Positions 18,063 through 27,325 of a stretch of 64,000 nt of DNA are shown in pieces (position 1 is the first letter of the stretch; each line of letters starts with the position of its first letter). Source of the DNA: Methylobacter sp. (lineage in GTDB: Bacteria; Pseudomonadota; Gammaproteobacteria; Methylococcales; Methylomonadaceae). Position numbers and translations under genes: made by a program. The notes under the pieces were generated by a model, which searched no databases, had not been told where the DNA came from, and saw nothing but the letters and a program-made list of their open reading frames with translations. Location: positions 1-64,000 of the forward strand of contig NZ_JAUXVR010000042.1 in the NCBI RefSeq assembly GCF_030680395.1, written 5' to 3'.

Positions 18063-18265
18063 ATGATTATAAGGGGTGGGGGGGATAAAGCAAATTTGCC
18101 GGATTAGGGGATAGGCTTTGTGTAATTAGTTTTTTATCTAGGGTTTAAGTGTTTATACTTAGGCCGTGATAAAGAACAGGGCAGTGATATGTGCTGTTCA
18201 GGATTCTGATACACGCCTATTGTAGGTGTCTACTTAACGTTATGTCTCTTGAGCCTCGGTGCAAC

Positions 18266-19039
18266 ATGGATAAAGTAAGAATTAAGGTTGTAACTATCGG
18301 CCATCTACCTCTGCACTTAAACTTGAAGGGAGTTACGGGCTGGTATTCTGAAGTTTTTCAGCTAGCTGGTGGCATAGAAAATTTTGCGCTCCGCTGCGAC
18401 GCAGATAGCGACGGGTGGGTATTCTCGGATTCTCTTTTGAAGGCTCAACTTTCAAAGAATTTCGATGCAGATTTTCTTATCGCAATAGTCAACGTCCCCA
18501 TTGAGGATAACTGGTATTCAAGAAGGCTTGGCGACAATCAAATTGTCTTCACGTTTAGTCAAATTAAAGACTTCCTTACATGGGAAAACATACCACTTGA
18601 GAATGCAATCCTTCGGGTTTTGTATGCCTATACTTTGCTCTATCGGCGTTCCGGCAACAAGATCCCTGGCTTTGGTGAAGCGCGTAGCTTTACGCATGAT
18701 GAAACACGTGGTTGTCTTTTCGATATGAACGGAGTCAAGTCGGATTTAGTTGAATCGTGCGATACACCTTTAGTATGCAGCGAGTGTGAAGAGCGCCTTA
18801 GAAACGAGCACGTATCAACACAAACGATTAAGTCCACTCAGCAGGAAATTAAGAAAATACGGAAACCACTCTATTTCAGAGCCTTAGATTTTGTTAAGGC
18901 ACACTCGATAACTGCCTTGGTCATGTCCAGCGTCTTTGCCTTAGCGCTTGGTGTTACTGGTTCATTGATTGCATCGTTTGTATACGACGGGATTAAGGCT
19001 CAACCAAGAGAAGACATAACAAGCGGGGTAGCCCCGTAG
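18266..19039 (+). CDS. Unrecognised protein with His/Cys cluster and C-terminal membrane helix
   Basis: ATG 18266 (MDKVRIKVVTIG) is taken as the start, giving 257 residues; the frame reaches back to 18191 but that part looks like leader. I do not recognise the family. A compact cluster, H144-D-E-T-R-G-C150-L-F-D then C165, C171 and C174 (CSEC), looks like a structural or catalytic metal site. Residues about 214-240 form one membrane helix, which leaves the main domain on one side of the membrane. It lies alone between a riboswitch leader and palindromic repeats, an accessory-type setting. Enzyme, sensor or defence roles are all possible. Confidence 0.7.
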   Translation: MDKVRIKVVTIGHLPLHLNLKGVTGWYSEVFQLAGGIENFALRCDADSDGWVFSDSLLKAQLSKNFDADFLIAIVNVPIEDNWYSRRLGDNQIVFTFSQIKDFLTWENIPLENAILRVLYAYTLLYRRSGNKIPGFGEARSFTHDETRGCLFDMNGVKSDLVESCDTPLVCSECEERLRNEHVSTQTIKSTQQEIKKIRKPLYFRALDFVKAHSITALVMSSVFALALGVTGSLIASFVYDGIKAQPREDITSGVAP

Positions 19040-19043
19040 TCCT

Positions 19044-19163
19044 GTAGGCCGGAATAAGCCGGTTCGAGCGGTAGCGAGAACTGGCGTTTCCGGCAAACAC
19101 CATCCAAATTCGCCGGAAACGCCATCTCGCGCTATGCGTTTGGATGGCCTTATTCCGGCCTAC
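19044..19163. repeat. Nested palindromic element of 120 bases
   Basis: Outer arms GTAGGCCGGAATAAG (19044-19058) and CTTATTCCGGCCTAC (19149-19163) are perfect. Inner arms GGCGTTTCCGGC (19083-19094) and GCCGGAAACGCC (19112-19123) are also perfect. A third pair (CATCCAAA 19101-19108 / TTTGGATG 19139-19146) crosses these. It looks like a REP- or MITE-like extragenic element, placed right after the stop of the preceding gene. Confidence 0.75.
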
Positions 19164-19261
19164 GCCTGTCCATAGCTGAGACAACATCAATATCTTAGCT
19201 GACTGCATCACCCCGGCAGTCGGCTAACAAATTCAACGGGGCAAACCGGAAGGAAAAGATC

Positions 19262-19621
19262 ATGAATTGGTATCTGGAAGTTTTGAAAAAATATGCAGAG
19301 TTCAACGGGAGAGCCAGCCGGCAAGAGTATTGGTTCTTTATGTTGTTCAATATTATTATCAGCGCCTTTTTTGCGACTATTGATTTTTTTAGCGGTACTT
19401 TTAATGCTGAAACCGGCGTCGGGCTGTTAAGTGGTCTTTACTCATTGGCCGTCCTGATTCCCGGCATAGCGGTAACGGTTCGGAGGCTTCACGACACTGA
19501 CCGTAGCGGTTGGTGGTTGTTGATTCCGTTGATTCCGGTCATCGGCGGTATCGTGCTTTTTATCTTTATGGTTCAAGACAGCACGTCCGGCGACAATCAA
19601 TATGGGCCGAATCCAAAGTAG
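19262..19621 (+). CDS. DUF805 membrane protein
   Basis: This 119-residue protein fits the DUF805 family: it begins MNWYLEVLKKYAEFNGRASRQEYWFFMLF, has four membrane helices, and carries the conserved RRLHDTDRSGWWLLIPLIPVIG and a C-terminal GDNQYGPNPK. A GGAAGGAAAA ribosome site precedes the ATG. The family is widespread, often in phage or stress settings, and has no established function. It stands alone here, flanked by palindromic repeats. Confidence 0.88.
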   Translation: MNWYLEVLKKYAEFNGRASRQEYWFFMLFNIIISAFFATIDFFSGTFNAETGVGLLSGLYSLAVLIPGIAVTVRRLHDTDRSGWWLLIPLIPVIGGIVLFIFMVQDSTSGDNQYGPNPK

Positions 19622-19630
19622 CATTGTAGA

Positions 19631-19703
19631 ATGGGTAGAGCAACGCGAAATCCATCATGATCAAGCGTCTGTGCGATGGGTTTCGGCTACGGCCTCTACC
19701 CAT
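19631..19703. repeat. Extragenic palindromic repeat
   Basis: ATGGGTAGAG (19631-19640) pairs with CTCTACCCAT (19694-19703), with a second inner pair AAATCCATC / GATGGGTTT. The GGGTAGAGCAACGCGAAA.CCATC pattern resembles short repeats scattered in many proteobacterial genomes. It sits between the convergent DUF805 and secretion-ATPase genes. Confidence 0.65.
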
Positions 19704-19741
19704 CCTGCCAAGTTTTATGTAGCCGTATTTTTACAGCCACA

Positions 19742-21553
19742 TCAATCCTCGATATTTTCAGGGGTGACTCTTAACATTTCATCAACACTGGTTATTCCCG
19801 AGGCTACTTTTTCGGCTGCACTCAGGCGCAAGGGTCTCATGCCTTCAAGCATGGCCTGCTTTTGCAGCACACCACTGTCGCAACCGCTGACCATGAGTTT
19901 TTTTAGCGCCGGTGAGTTACTGAATATTTCATAAATGCCGATTCTGCCCGAATATCCGGTGTATCTGCATTCTTTACATCCTACTGCTTCGTATATATAG
20001 GAAGGCGTTGCCGCCTTATAAGGCGTAATTAATCGAGACCACTGCGCATCGTCTATGCCGGTCTGCTTTTTACAGTTTCTGCATAAAACGCGCACCAGGC
20101 GTTGCGCCATCACGCCTAGTAAAGTCAGTTGAATCAAGTAAGCGGGCACGCCAATATCCAGCAAGCGAACCACCGCCGAGGGCGCATTATTGGTATGCAA
20201 GGTGGAAAACACCAAATGTCCGGTAAGAGAAGCCTGAATTGCCATTTCCGCAGTTTCCAGGTCGCGAATTTCACCCACCATAATTATATCGGGGTCCTGG
20301 CGCATTAAAGCGCGAATGCCGCTGGCAAACGTAAGCCCGATATTGGCTTTAACTTGCAGCTGGTTAAAGCTGGGCTCGATCTGTTCAATCGGGTCCTCGA
20401 CGGTGCAGAGGTTGACTTCGGGTGTAGCCAGATGTTTCAGAGTTGAGTACAGCGTGGTGGTTTTTCCTGAGCCTGTAGGTCCTGTGACCAGAATAATGCC
20501 GTGCGAGTGTTGAATCAATCGGTTCCAGATTGTCTTTTCATGGTTGTTAAAACCCAGCTGTTTATAATCGCGTGTCAGCACCTCCGGATCAAAGACGCGC
20601 ATAACCATTTTTTCGCCGAAAGCGCTGGGCATCGTCGAAAGCCGCAACTCAATTTCTTTTTTTCCGGATATGTGCGTTTTAATGCGACCATCTTGCGGTA
20701 ATCTTTTCTCAGCAATATTCATTCGGCCGAGAATTTTTAACCGGCTCATCACCGGATTCATAACGGCGGCGGGTAACTGATAGACATCGTGCAAAATACC
20801 GTCGATTCTAAAGCGCACATTGCCTTGATTACGACGAGGTTCGATATGAATATCGCTGGCACGCTGATCAAACGCATATTGCATCAGCCAGTTGACCAAG
20901 TTAACAATATGCTGATTTTCCGCATCAAGATTACTGATCTGACCCAGCTCAACCAATTGTTCAAAATTATATAGAGTGTTGGCTGACTGATTGGCGGAGT
21001 TATCTGTTGCTCCTTTTAAAGATTTTGCAAATGCGTAAAACTCGCTTAAATAGCGTTTAATTTCATCCGGATTAGCCAGTACACGGGTTATCCGGCCCCG
21101 TTGGATTTTTTTAAGATCCGCCTCCCAAGCGCGAATATAAGGCTCTGCGGTAGCAATGACGGCTTCGTCTTTGCTCACTTTAATCGGCAGGATATTATAA
21201 TTTGCCGCATAAGCGTGACTGTAAATTAAGGTCACGGAAGGGATGTCGATTTTTAGGGGATCAATGTAGTAATAGGGCAGATTTACTTTTTTTGCCAACC
21301 ACTGGGTTAAATTCTCAAGCGTTAAAGGCTTCCCAAGTTGGGTTTGGTCGGTTACGCCGCATTCGATCAGAATATTGAGTGGATGCTTGACTTGGCTGGC
21401 AGAAGATCTTCCGTATACCCGGCACTTTTCCAGGTCCGCGTCTGAAATCACCCCGTCTTCTTGCAACCAAAACAATACCTGCTCAAGCGTTAATTTGGCC
21501 TCTTGCGGCTCTTTGTGATTAGCTTGCGGTAGGTTTAGCAATTGTGTAGACAT
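19742..21553 (-). CDS. GspE/PilB-family secretion ATPase
   Basis: This 603-residue hexameric ATPase belongs to the type II secretion/type IV pilus group. The N-terminal domain is about 20-180. The core has the Asp box ASDIHIEPR, Walker A GPTGSGKTT, the Asp-box 2 TVEDPIEQ, Walker B-like DPDIIMVGEIRD and the His box TGHLVFSTLHTN. A tetracysteine zinc site follows (CRNCKK and CKECRYTGYSGR). No pilC, pilD or gsp gene is nearby, so whether it drives a pilus or a secreton cannot be decided. The gene stands alone in its direction, with only 70 bases to the next gene upstream. Confidence 0.88.
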   Translation of the reverse strand: MSTQLLNLPQANHKEPQEAKLTLEQVLFWLQEDGVISDADLEKCRVYGRSSASQVKHPLNILIECGVTDQTQLGKPLTLENLTQWLAKKVNLPYYYIDPLKIDIPSVTLIYSHAYAANYNILPIKVSKDEAVIATAEPYIRAWEADLKKIQRGRITRVLANPDEIKRYLSEFYAFAKSLKGATDNSANQSANTLYNFEQLVELGQISNLDAENQHIVNLVNWLMQYAFDQRASDIHIEPRRNQGNVRFRIDGILHDVYQLPAAVMNPVMSRLKILGRMNIAEKRLPQDGRIKTHISGKKEIELRLSTMPSAFGEKMVMRVFDPEVLTRDYKQLGFNNHEKTIWNRLIQHSHGIILVTGPTGSGKTTTLYSTLKHLATPEVNLCTVEDPIEQIEPSFNQLQVKANIGLTFASGIRALMRQDPDIIMVGEIRDLETAEMAIQASLTGHLVFSTLHTNNAPSAVVRLLDIGVPAYLIQLTLLGVMAQRLVRVLCRNCKKQTGIDDAQWSRLITPYKAATPSYIYEAVGCKECRYTGYSGRIGIYEIFSNSPALKKLMVSGCDSGVLQKQAMLEGMRPLRLSAAEKVASGITSVDEMLRVTPENIED

Positions 21554-21623
21554 TAAATGACAAGGTTATGATTTGCGGATTGCTTGTAGGTAATTGTAGC
21601 AGTCGATGGAAATTTAGAGGTGG

Positions 21624-22214
21624 CTATGGTTTGCGATTATTCCGCGCAGAACGCTTTAACACATCCCAGACCGAACGCAGATTGGATTCAGGTTCAGGTA
21701 ACAATAGCGTGATTACTATTTCTTCAATAGCGGCGAGTATGCATATTATCGCAGCGATTCGAAACGGCCATGGCGGCCCATCCAGAAACAGCACATACAA
21801 GGTCAAGCCCATAGACGCAGCGGCGATTTTAACTCCCCAAGTATGATAGCTGGTAAAACGTCCGAACTTGAGAATACCTGCCAGCGCAGGTAGCAGGCAA
21901 CTGGCGACAATCAGGCCGACATAAAGCAATTCTCTAGTCACCACCTCGGGCCACAGCCACCAGCAACACAATGCTATGGTCAGATAAGTAATGACATCCG
22001 CCCAGCTGTCGAGGGTGGCGCCAAACTGGGTAACTTGCCCGGTCAGTCGGGCCGCCATGCCATCGAGCAAGTCGCTAAGAAAGGTAATCGCTAACAGCAC
22101 CATAAAGGCAATTCCATGTCCATTCCATGCTAACCACAGCAATATCGGTGCGGCCACAAAACGAAATCCGGTCAGCAGGTTAGGTAAAGTCAGTTTGGAC
22201 GGTGTGCTGTTCAT
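21624..22214 (-). CDS. CDP-alcohol phosphatidyltransferase
   Basis: ATG 22214 is used because it overlaps the stop of the upstream gene (ATGA), giving 196 residues. The family motif is complete: DLLDGMAARLTGQVTQFGATLDSWAD, i.e. D-x2-DG-x2-AR-x8-G-x3-D-x3-D. Five or six helices place it in the inner membrane, where it would join a CDP-activated lipid to an alcohol. Substrates cannot be read from sequence; PgsA-like phosphatidylglycerophosphate synthesis is one option. The co-located CDP-lipid synthase-like gene supports a lipid role. Confidence 0.85.
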   Translation of the reverse strand: MNSTPSKLTLPNLLTGFRFVAAPILLWLAWNGHGIAFMVLLAITFLSDLLDGMAARLTGQVTQFGATLDSWADVITYLTIALCCWWLWPEVVTRELLYVGLIVASCLLPALAGILKFGRFTSYHTWGVKIAAASMGLTLYVLFLDGPPWPFRIAAIICILAAIEEIVITLLLPEPESNLRSVWDVLKRSARNNRKP

Positions 22215-22978
22215 AAGGCAAACGAGGCTGTTAAGGGCGCATGGTCTGAAAGCGTATGCCACGGCGCGTGGGCTAGCCGTTCACACGACACCGGGATTAA
22301 ACCGCGATAATAAATGCGATCCATCGGTAAAAAAGGCAACCAGGACGGAAAGCTTCGCGCATAGCGGCCATGAGTTTCGCGAAAAATCTCCTGCAAGCCC
22401 AAGTTATCATGAAAGAATCGATCGGCCTGTCCGAGCCAGTCGTTAAAGTCACCGGCTATGATTAACGGCGCATTATGCGGTACATGACTGTCGATGCGCG
22501 CAGATAATTTACTAATCTGAAGGCGGCGCTCTTTGCCCGTCAACCCGAAATGAATGCAAACAATATGCAGATCCTGACTGCTTCCCGGCAATCGGATGAC
22601 GCCATGCAACAGGCTGCGACTGGCCCAGGGAAAAGGTGATACATTAATGTTTTCCCAGCGCTCGAACGGATGTTTGCTCAGGATGGCATTGCCGTGATGA
22701 CCGGCATTGTAAATCGCATTTTTGCCGTAGGCGTGGAAAGGCCAGGTGTTTTCAGCGAGAAACTCAAGCTGGGATAAAACCGGCCAATCGGCTATTTTTT
22801 TCTGATGACTCAGGTGTTCGCCCTGCATTTCCTGTAAGAACATCAAATCGGCATCGGCGGCTATCAATGCATCCCGAATCTGGTGCAGCACAAATCGTCG
22901 ATTACCCACATTAAAACCTTTATGGATGTTGTAGGTTAATATTCGTAATCCTTTGCTCATATGTACTTTATTGGTCAA
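22211..22978 (-). CDS. Endonuclease/exonuclease/phosphatase-family protein
   Basis: This 255-residue protein has the EEP fold signature: LTYNIHKGF at the N-terminus, the catalytic Glu in LMFLQEMQGEHL, IAGDFNDW, and the closing SDHAPLTASF. It has no signal peptide or membrane helix. It lies between two lipid-synthesis-like genes with a four-base overlap, so a phosphodiesterase acting on a lipid headgroup is as plausible as DNA cleavage. I cannot choose between them. The start could also be the Met six codons in. Confidence 0.8.
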   Translation of the reverse strand: MTNKVHMSKGLRILTYNIHKGFNVGNRRFVLHQIRDALIAADADLMFLQEMQGEHLSHQKKIADWPVLSQLEFLAENTWPFHAYGKNAIYNAGHHGNAILSKHPFERWENINVSPFPWASRSLLHGVIRLPGSSQDLHIVCIHFGLTGKERRLQISKLSARIDSHVPHNAPLIIAGDFNDWLGQADRFFHDNLGLQEIFRETHGRYARSFPSWLPFLPMDRIYYRGLIPVSCERLAHAPWHTLSDHAPLTASFAL

Positions 22979-22984
22979 GTTAGT

Positions 22985-23488
22985 TTAATAAGGCCGTTTG
23001 CGGATATGCAGCCGGTAAAGAACCGGCGAGATCAGTTCCTCAATCAGGAAAAAAAGCGCGACAATCAGGACAATGTCGATCCAACTCAGCGTTAGCGGCT
23101 CTTTTAACAGTAATATCGGTAATAATGATTCAGGTACGGTATCAAGGCCTCTCGCCCGACTGCTTTCAGCGCATCCCATTCGGCGCTTGATAAAGCTTGT
23201 CAGTAAATCTCCGGCCATTGCTAAGGTGCCGAATAATACACCGGTCAAAAGATCTATTCCGCTTAAAATTGCTGCTAAGGTTGTAAAGAGAATAGCCGAG
23301 CATAAGCCTCGCCAAGTTTTTGTGCCGCCAAACAAGCGTCGGCCGTCGCGTAGTTTCAGGCCATTATCCACCGGCCATGCCCAATGCGTACTCAACGTTT
23401 TGTTAATCAGTACCGGTGTGCCGTTCGCGACAACAAGCAATGCGATAGCCTGGATCATGCAATATAAACACAACGATAGCGCAGTCAT
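22985..23488 (-). CDS. CDP-archaeol/CDP-diglyceride synthase-like membrane protein (DUF46)
   Basis: ATG 23488 (MTALSLCLYCMIQ) follows GAGG at a good distance and gives 167 residues. The product has about five helices. The stretch LRDGRRLFGGTKTWRGL corresponds to the conserved basic patch of CDP-archaeol synthase-like proteins, and GDLLTSFIKRRMGCAESSRARGLDTVPES carries the Asp/Lys/Arg-rich site shared with CdsA. It may activate phosphatidic acid with CTP. With the downstream phosphatidyltransferase it makes a candidate lipid-headgroup operon. Bacterial members of this family are poorly studied. Confidence 0.72.
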   Translation of the reverse strand: MTALSLCLYCMIQAIALLVVANGTPVLINKTLSTHWAWPVDNGLKLRDGRRLFGGTKTWRGLCSAILFTTLAAILSGIDLLTGVLFGTLAMAGDLLTSFIKRRMGCAESSRARGLDTVPESLLPILLLKEPLTLSWIDIVLIVALFFLIEELISPVLYRLHIRKRPY

Positions 23489-23686
23489 GTGAAAACCTCG
23501 GTTGCTCAGAATAGCCAATCTTATTTGATCATAGTTAGCAATTACTGTCGATTCAGAGTAGGTGTGATTTGGGCGTCGATTGAGTGCGTAAAACAGGCTG
23601 CTTAAAAATGCTGTAAAATGCTGTAAAATATCCAAAAGGCAAAAATCATTCCCTTTTGCCGCTTCCTATAATTTAAGAGAAACCTA

Positions 23687-23881
23687 ATGATAGATAAAAA
23701 ACTGCTTGATATTCTGGCCTGTCCTTTATGCAAGAGTCCGTTGATTTATGACAAGTCCAAGCAGGAACTTATCTGCAAAGCCGACCGAATCGCTTTTCCT
23801 ATCCGTGACGATATTCCGGTCATGCTTGAAGATGAAGCCCGCGAATTAACCAACGATGAAGTCGACGCATTAAAAAAATGA
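23687..23881 (+). CDS. Trm112/YcaR-family small protein
   Basis: This 64-residue protein starts [19 protein letters not shown] and ends with [22 protein letters not shown], the classical YcaR/Trm112 pattern. The CPLC pair would usually be matched by a second metal ligand pair; only one pair is seen here, as in many bacterial members. Bacterial homologues lie next to kdsB or lpxK and have no agreed job. Its stop overlaps the kdsB start by four bases. Confidence 0.9.
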   Translation: MIDKKLLDILACPLCKSPLIYDKSKQELICKADRIAFPIRDDIPVMLEDEARELTNDEVDALKK

Positions 23882-24648
23882 GTGTGCGTTTTAAAGTCGT
23901 CATCCCGGCAAGATACGGCTCAACAAGATTGCCGGGTAAGCCGTTGCTGGATATTGCAGGCAAGCCGATGATTGCGCATGTCTGTGAGCGTGCTCAGGAA
24001 GCCGATGCCGATGAAATCATTGTTGCCACCGACGATGAGCGGATTTTTCAAGCTGTCATTGCTTTAGGAATTAAAGCGGTCATGACGCGGGCGGATCATC
24101 AAAGCGGTACCGAAAGAATCGCTGAGGTCGCTAGGCTTTGCGGCTGGGCCGGTGATGAAATCATCGTGAATCTGCAAGGCGACGAACCGCTGATTCCACC
24201 TGCTTATATTCGTGAGACGGCTAAAGCATTGGCCGGTCAGCAGCAAGCGGGTATCGCTACACTGGCTGCCAAAATCGCCGATCCCGAAGAAATTTTCAAT
24301 CCCAACGCCGTCAAAGTGGTTTTAAACCATGCCGGTTACGCGCTTTATTTTAGCCGCGCGCCGATTCCTTGGGAAAGGGATACGTTTACCCGGTCTGACG
24401 GTGAGCCCTCCGGAAGATTGCCCCATCTCAGACATATCGGTATGTATGCTTACACGGTTGATTTTTTAAATCGGTATTGTCTATGGGATGCTTCATTGCT
24501 TGAGTCGGTTGAGTCCCTGGAACAGCTGAGAATACTGTGGTACGGAGAGGCTATTAAAGTGCATATCGTAGATAAAACACCGGCCGCCGGTGTCGATACA
24601 AAAGAAGATTTGCTACGCGTGGAACAAGTATTGCGCTTGAATCACTAG
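23878..24648 (+). CDS. kdsB: CMP-KDO synthetase
   Basis: This 256-residue enzyme activates 3-deoxy-manno-octulosonate with CTP for lipopolysaccharide core synthesis. The N-terminal [14 protein letters not shown] is the family signature; [11 protein letters not shown], the CNAVK-like NPNAVKVV and [12 protein letters not shown] also fit. It is in the cytoplasm. Its start overlaps the Trm112-like gene, so translation is coupled. Confidence 0.96.
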   Translation: MSVRFKVVIPARYGSTRLPGKPLLDIAGKPMIAHVCERAQEADADEIIVATDDERIFQAVIALGIKAVMTRADHQSGTERIAEVARLCGWAGDEIIVNLQGDEPLIPPAYIRETAKALAGQQQAGIATLAAKIADPEEIFNPNAVKVVLNHAGYALYFSRAPIPWERDTFTRSDGEPSGRLPHLRHIGMYAYTVDFLNRYCLWDASLLESVESLEQLRILWYGEAIKVHIVDKTPAAGVDTKEDLLRVEQVLRLNH

Positions 24649-24750
24649 CCTGTCCGGGTACTGTTTCCATTTGACATAGCGTTTTAATAACAGTACTTTG
24701 GGCAACATTTTTTAACTTTCACTTAAACACCGGTTTTTCAAGAGCTGTCA

Positions 24751-25935
24751 ATGGAACAATTTCACAGAATAAGTCGTTTACCTCCGTACGTTTTTAACAT
24801 TGTTAACGATTTAAAAGCCAAGGCTCGCGCGGCGGGAGAAGATATTATCGATTTTGGTATGGGTAATCCCGATCAGGCCACGCCTGATCATATCGTCAAT
24901 AAATTGATTGAGTCGGCTCAACGTCCCGATACGCATCGTTATTCGGTTTCCAAGGGCATACCCCGGCTAAGAAAAGCCATTTGTACCTGGTATAAAAATC
25001 GCTTTGATGTCGATTTGGATCCGGAAACTGAAGCCATTGTGACCATAGGCTCAAAAGAAGGCTTGGCGCATTTGGCTTTGGCGACTTTAGGACCTGGGGA
25101 TGTGGTGTTGGTGCCTAATCCCGCTTATCCGATACATCCTTATGGCGTGGTGATTGCAGGTGCCGATCTTAGGCATGTGCCGATGGTTCCGGGGAGTGAT
25201 TTCTTTGAAGAGCTGCAAAAAGCCATTATCGATTCATGGCCCAAGCCGAAAATGCTGATTCTTAATTTTCCCGGCAATCCGACCAGTCAGTGTGTGGAAC
25301 TGGATTTTTTTGAAAAAATTATCGCCGTCGCTAAAGAGCATAACATCTGGGTGGTACAGGATATTGCTTATGCGGACATTGTTTTCGACGGCTACAAGGC
25401 ACCGTCGATTCTTCAAGTCAAAGGCGCAAAAGACATTGCGGTAGAGTTTTTCTCATTGTCTAAAAGTTACAACATGCCGGGCTGGCGTGTGGGCTTTATG
25501 TGCGGCAACAAAGAACTGGTTTCCGCTTTGGCGCGAATCAAATCTTATCTGGATTACGGCACCTTTACGCCGATTCAAATTGCCGCGATTGCAGCCCTCG
25601 AAGGCCCTCAGGAATGCGTTAGTGAAATTGCCGAGATGTACCGAAAAAGACGTGACGTACTGTGCGATGGCTTGGTAGCAGCAGGATGGCCGGTTGAAAA
25701 ACCCAAAGCTACCATGTTCGTCTGGGCTCGCATTCCCGAAGCGTATCAACACATGGGGTCGCTTGAGTTTTCCAAAAAACTGCTGGCAGAAGCCAAGGTG
25801 GCCGTTTCTCCGGGTATTGGTTTCGGCCAGCATGGCGATGATCATGTCAGGTTCGGCCTGATTGAGAATGAACACCGAACCCGTCAGGCGGTTCGCGGCA
25901 TTCGCAATATGATGAAGAAAGACAAAGTTGTATAA
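24751..25935 (+). CDS. alaC: Alanine/class I-II aminotransferase
   Basis: This 394-residue PLP enzyme shows the class I/II fold. The PLP-binding Lys is in [15 protein letters not shown], and NFPGNPTSQ and the ENEHRTRQA tail are typical of AlaC (glutamate-pyruvate aminotransferase). It sits just before hom and thrC, a common arrangement in this group of gammaproteobacteria, although alanine synthesis is not part of the threonine route. The exact substrate is family-based inference. Confidence 0.85.
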   Translation: MEQFHRISRLPPYVFNIVNDLKAKARAAGEDIIDFGMGNPDQATPDHIVNKLIESAQRPDTHRYSVSKGIPRLRKAICTWYKNRFDVDLDPETEAIVTIGSKEGLAHLALATLGPGDVVLVPNPAYPIHPYGVVIAGADLRHVPMVPGSDFFEELQKAIIDSWPKPKMLILNFPGNPTSQCVELDFFEKIIAVAKEHNIWVVQDIAYADIVFDGYKAPSILQVKGAKDIAVEFFSLSKSYNMPGWRVGFMCGNKELVSALARIKSYLDYGTFTPIQIAAIAALEGPQECVSEIAEMYRKRRDVLCDGLVAAGWPVEKPKATMFVWARIPEAYQHMGSLEFSKKLLAEAKVAVSPGIGFGQHGDDHVRFGLIENEHRTRQAVRGIRNMMKKDKVV

Positions 25936-26006
25936 ATTGTGACGTGGAGGCGATTTTAGCTGCCTCCATACAATTGGAATGTAATATTTTTTAACTGGAG
26001 TTTGAT

Positions 26007-27317
26007 TTGAAACCGGTAAAAGTGGGTGTATTAGGATTAGGTACTGTCGGTGGCGGTACAGTTAATGTGTTGAAGCGAAATGCGGCAGAAATTGCCCGCA
26101 GGGCTGGTCGTGAAATCATCATCACTCGTGCTTCGGCTAAGGATTTAAGCAAGCAGCGTATTTGCGATACGCAAGGCATCGCCTTAACGACCGATCCTTT
26201 TGAAATCATCAATGATCCCGAAATTGAAATCATTCTGGAATTAATCGGCGGGGCAGGGCAGGTCAAAGATATGGTGTTAAAAGCCATAGAAAACGGCAAG
26301 CATGTCGTTACCGCCAACAAGTCGCTTATTGCGTTGCATGGCAACGAGATTTTCGCCAAAGCCAGCGAAAAAGGCGTAATCGTGGCCTTTGAAGCCGCTG
26401 TTGCCGGCGGTATCCCCATCATCAAAGCCATACGCGAAGGTTTAAGCGGCAACCAGATCGAATGGCTGGCGGGCATCATCAACGGCACGGGCAATTTCAT
26501 CCTGACTGAAATGCGCGATAAAGGCCGTGATTTTGCAGACGTATTAGCCGAAGCGCAAGCCTTGGGCTACGCAGAAGCCGATCCTACTTTCGATGTGGAA
26601 GGCATAGACGCAGGTCATAAGCTAACCATTCTGGCTTCGATTGCATTTGGCATTCCGTTGCAGTTTGACAAGGTTTTTACCGAAGGCATTACCAAAATTA
26701 CCCGTACAGATGTCGAGTACGCGGAGCAGTTGGGTTACCGTATTAAACATTTGGGTATCGCCCGTAAGACGCCGGAAGGTATTGAACTAAGAGTGCATCC
26801 GACCTTGATTCCTGAGCGTCGTCTTATCGCCAACGTCAACGGGGTCATGAATGCCATTTTAGTCAAAGGCGATGCAGTTGGTCCCACGCTTTATTATGGT
26901 GCCGGCGCCGGAGCCGAACCTACTGCGTCCTCGGTAGTTGCCGATGTGATCGATGTGGTCAGAGCCTTAACCAGCGACCCCGAAAACCGCGTACCACATT
27001 TGGCATTTCAGGCCGATGCATTAGCCGACATACCGGTATTGTCTGCGGACATGTTCCACACGGCGTATTATTTAAGGTTGAATGCGGAAGACAAACCGGG
27101 AGTTTTGGCTGAAGTAACCCGTATTTTGGCCGAGCATCAAATAAGCATTGAAGCGATTAGCCAAAAAGTACCGCAGGATAATGAAACGTCGGTACCGATT
27201 ATCATACTGACCCAGGTCACCCTGGAAAAAGAAATGAACGCGGCTATCGCAGAAATTGAAGCATTAAAAACCGTTACCGGTAAAGTCAATCGCATCCGTT
27301 TGGAAACTTTAGGATAA
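26007..27317 (+). CDS. hom: Homoserine dehydrogenase
   Basis: This 436-residue enzyme reduces aspartate-semialdehyde to homoserine. It has the NAD(P) loop GLGTVGGGTV (12-21), the substrate region AAVAGGIPIIKAIREGLSGN with NGTGNFILTEM, and a C-terminal ACT domain from about residue 350 (LRLNAEDKPGVLAEVTRIL), which usually gives threonine feedback. It is monofunctional, with no aspartokinase part. The TTGGAGTTTG stretch provides a weak ribosome site. thrC begins nine bases after its stop, so the two are co-transcribed. Confidence 0.95.
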   Translation: MKPVKVGVLGLGTVGGGTVNVLKRNAAEIARRAGREIIITRASAKDLSKQRICDTQGIALTTDPFEIINDPEIEIILELIGGAGQVKDMVLKAIENGKHVVTANKSLIALHGNEIFAKASEKGVIVAFEAAVAGGIPIIKAIREGLSGNQIEWLAGIINGTGNFILTEMRDKGRDFADVLAEAQALGYAEADPTFDVEGIDAGHKLTILASIAFGIPLQFDKVFTEGITKITRTDVEYAEQLGYRIKHLGIARKTPEGIELRVHPTLIPERRLIANVNGVMNAILVKGDAVGPTLYYGAGAGAEPTASSVVADVIDVVRALTSDPENRVPHLAFQADALADIPVLSADMFHTAYYLRLNAEDKPGVLAEVTRILAEHQISIEAISQKVPQDNETSVPIIILTQVTLEKEMNAAIAEIEALKTVTGKVNRIRLETLG

Positions 27318-27325
27318 ATAAAAAC

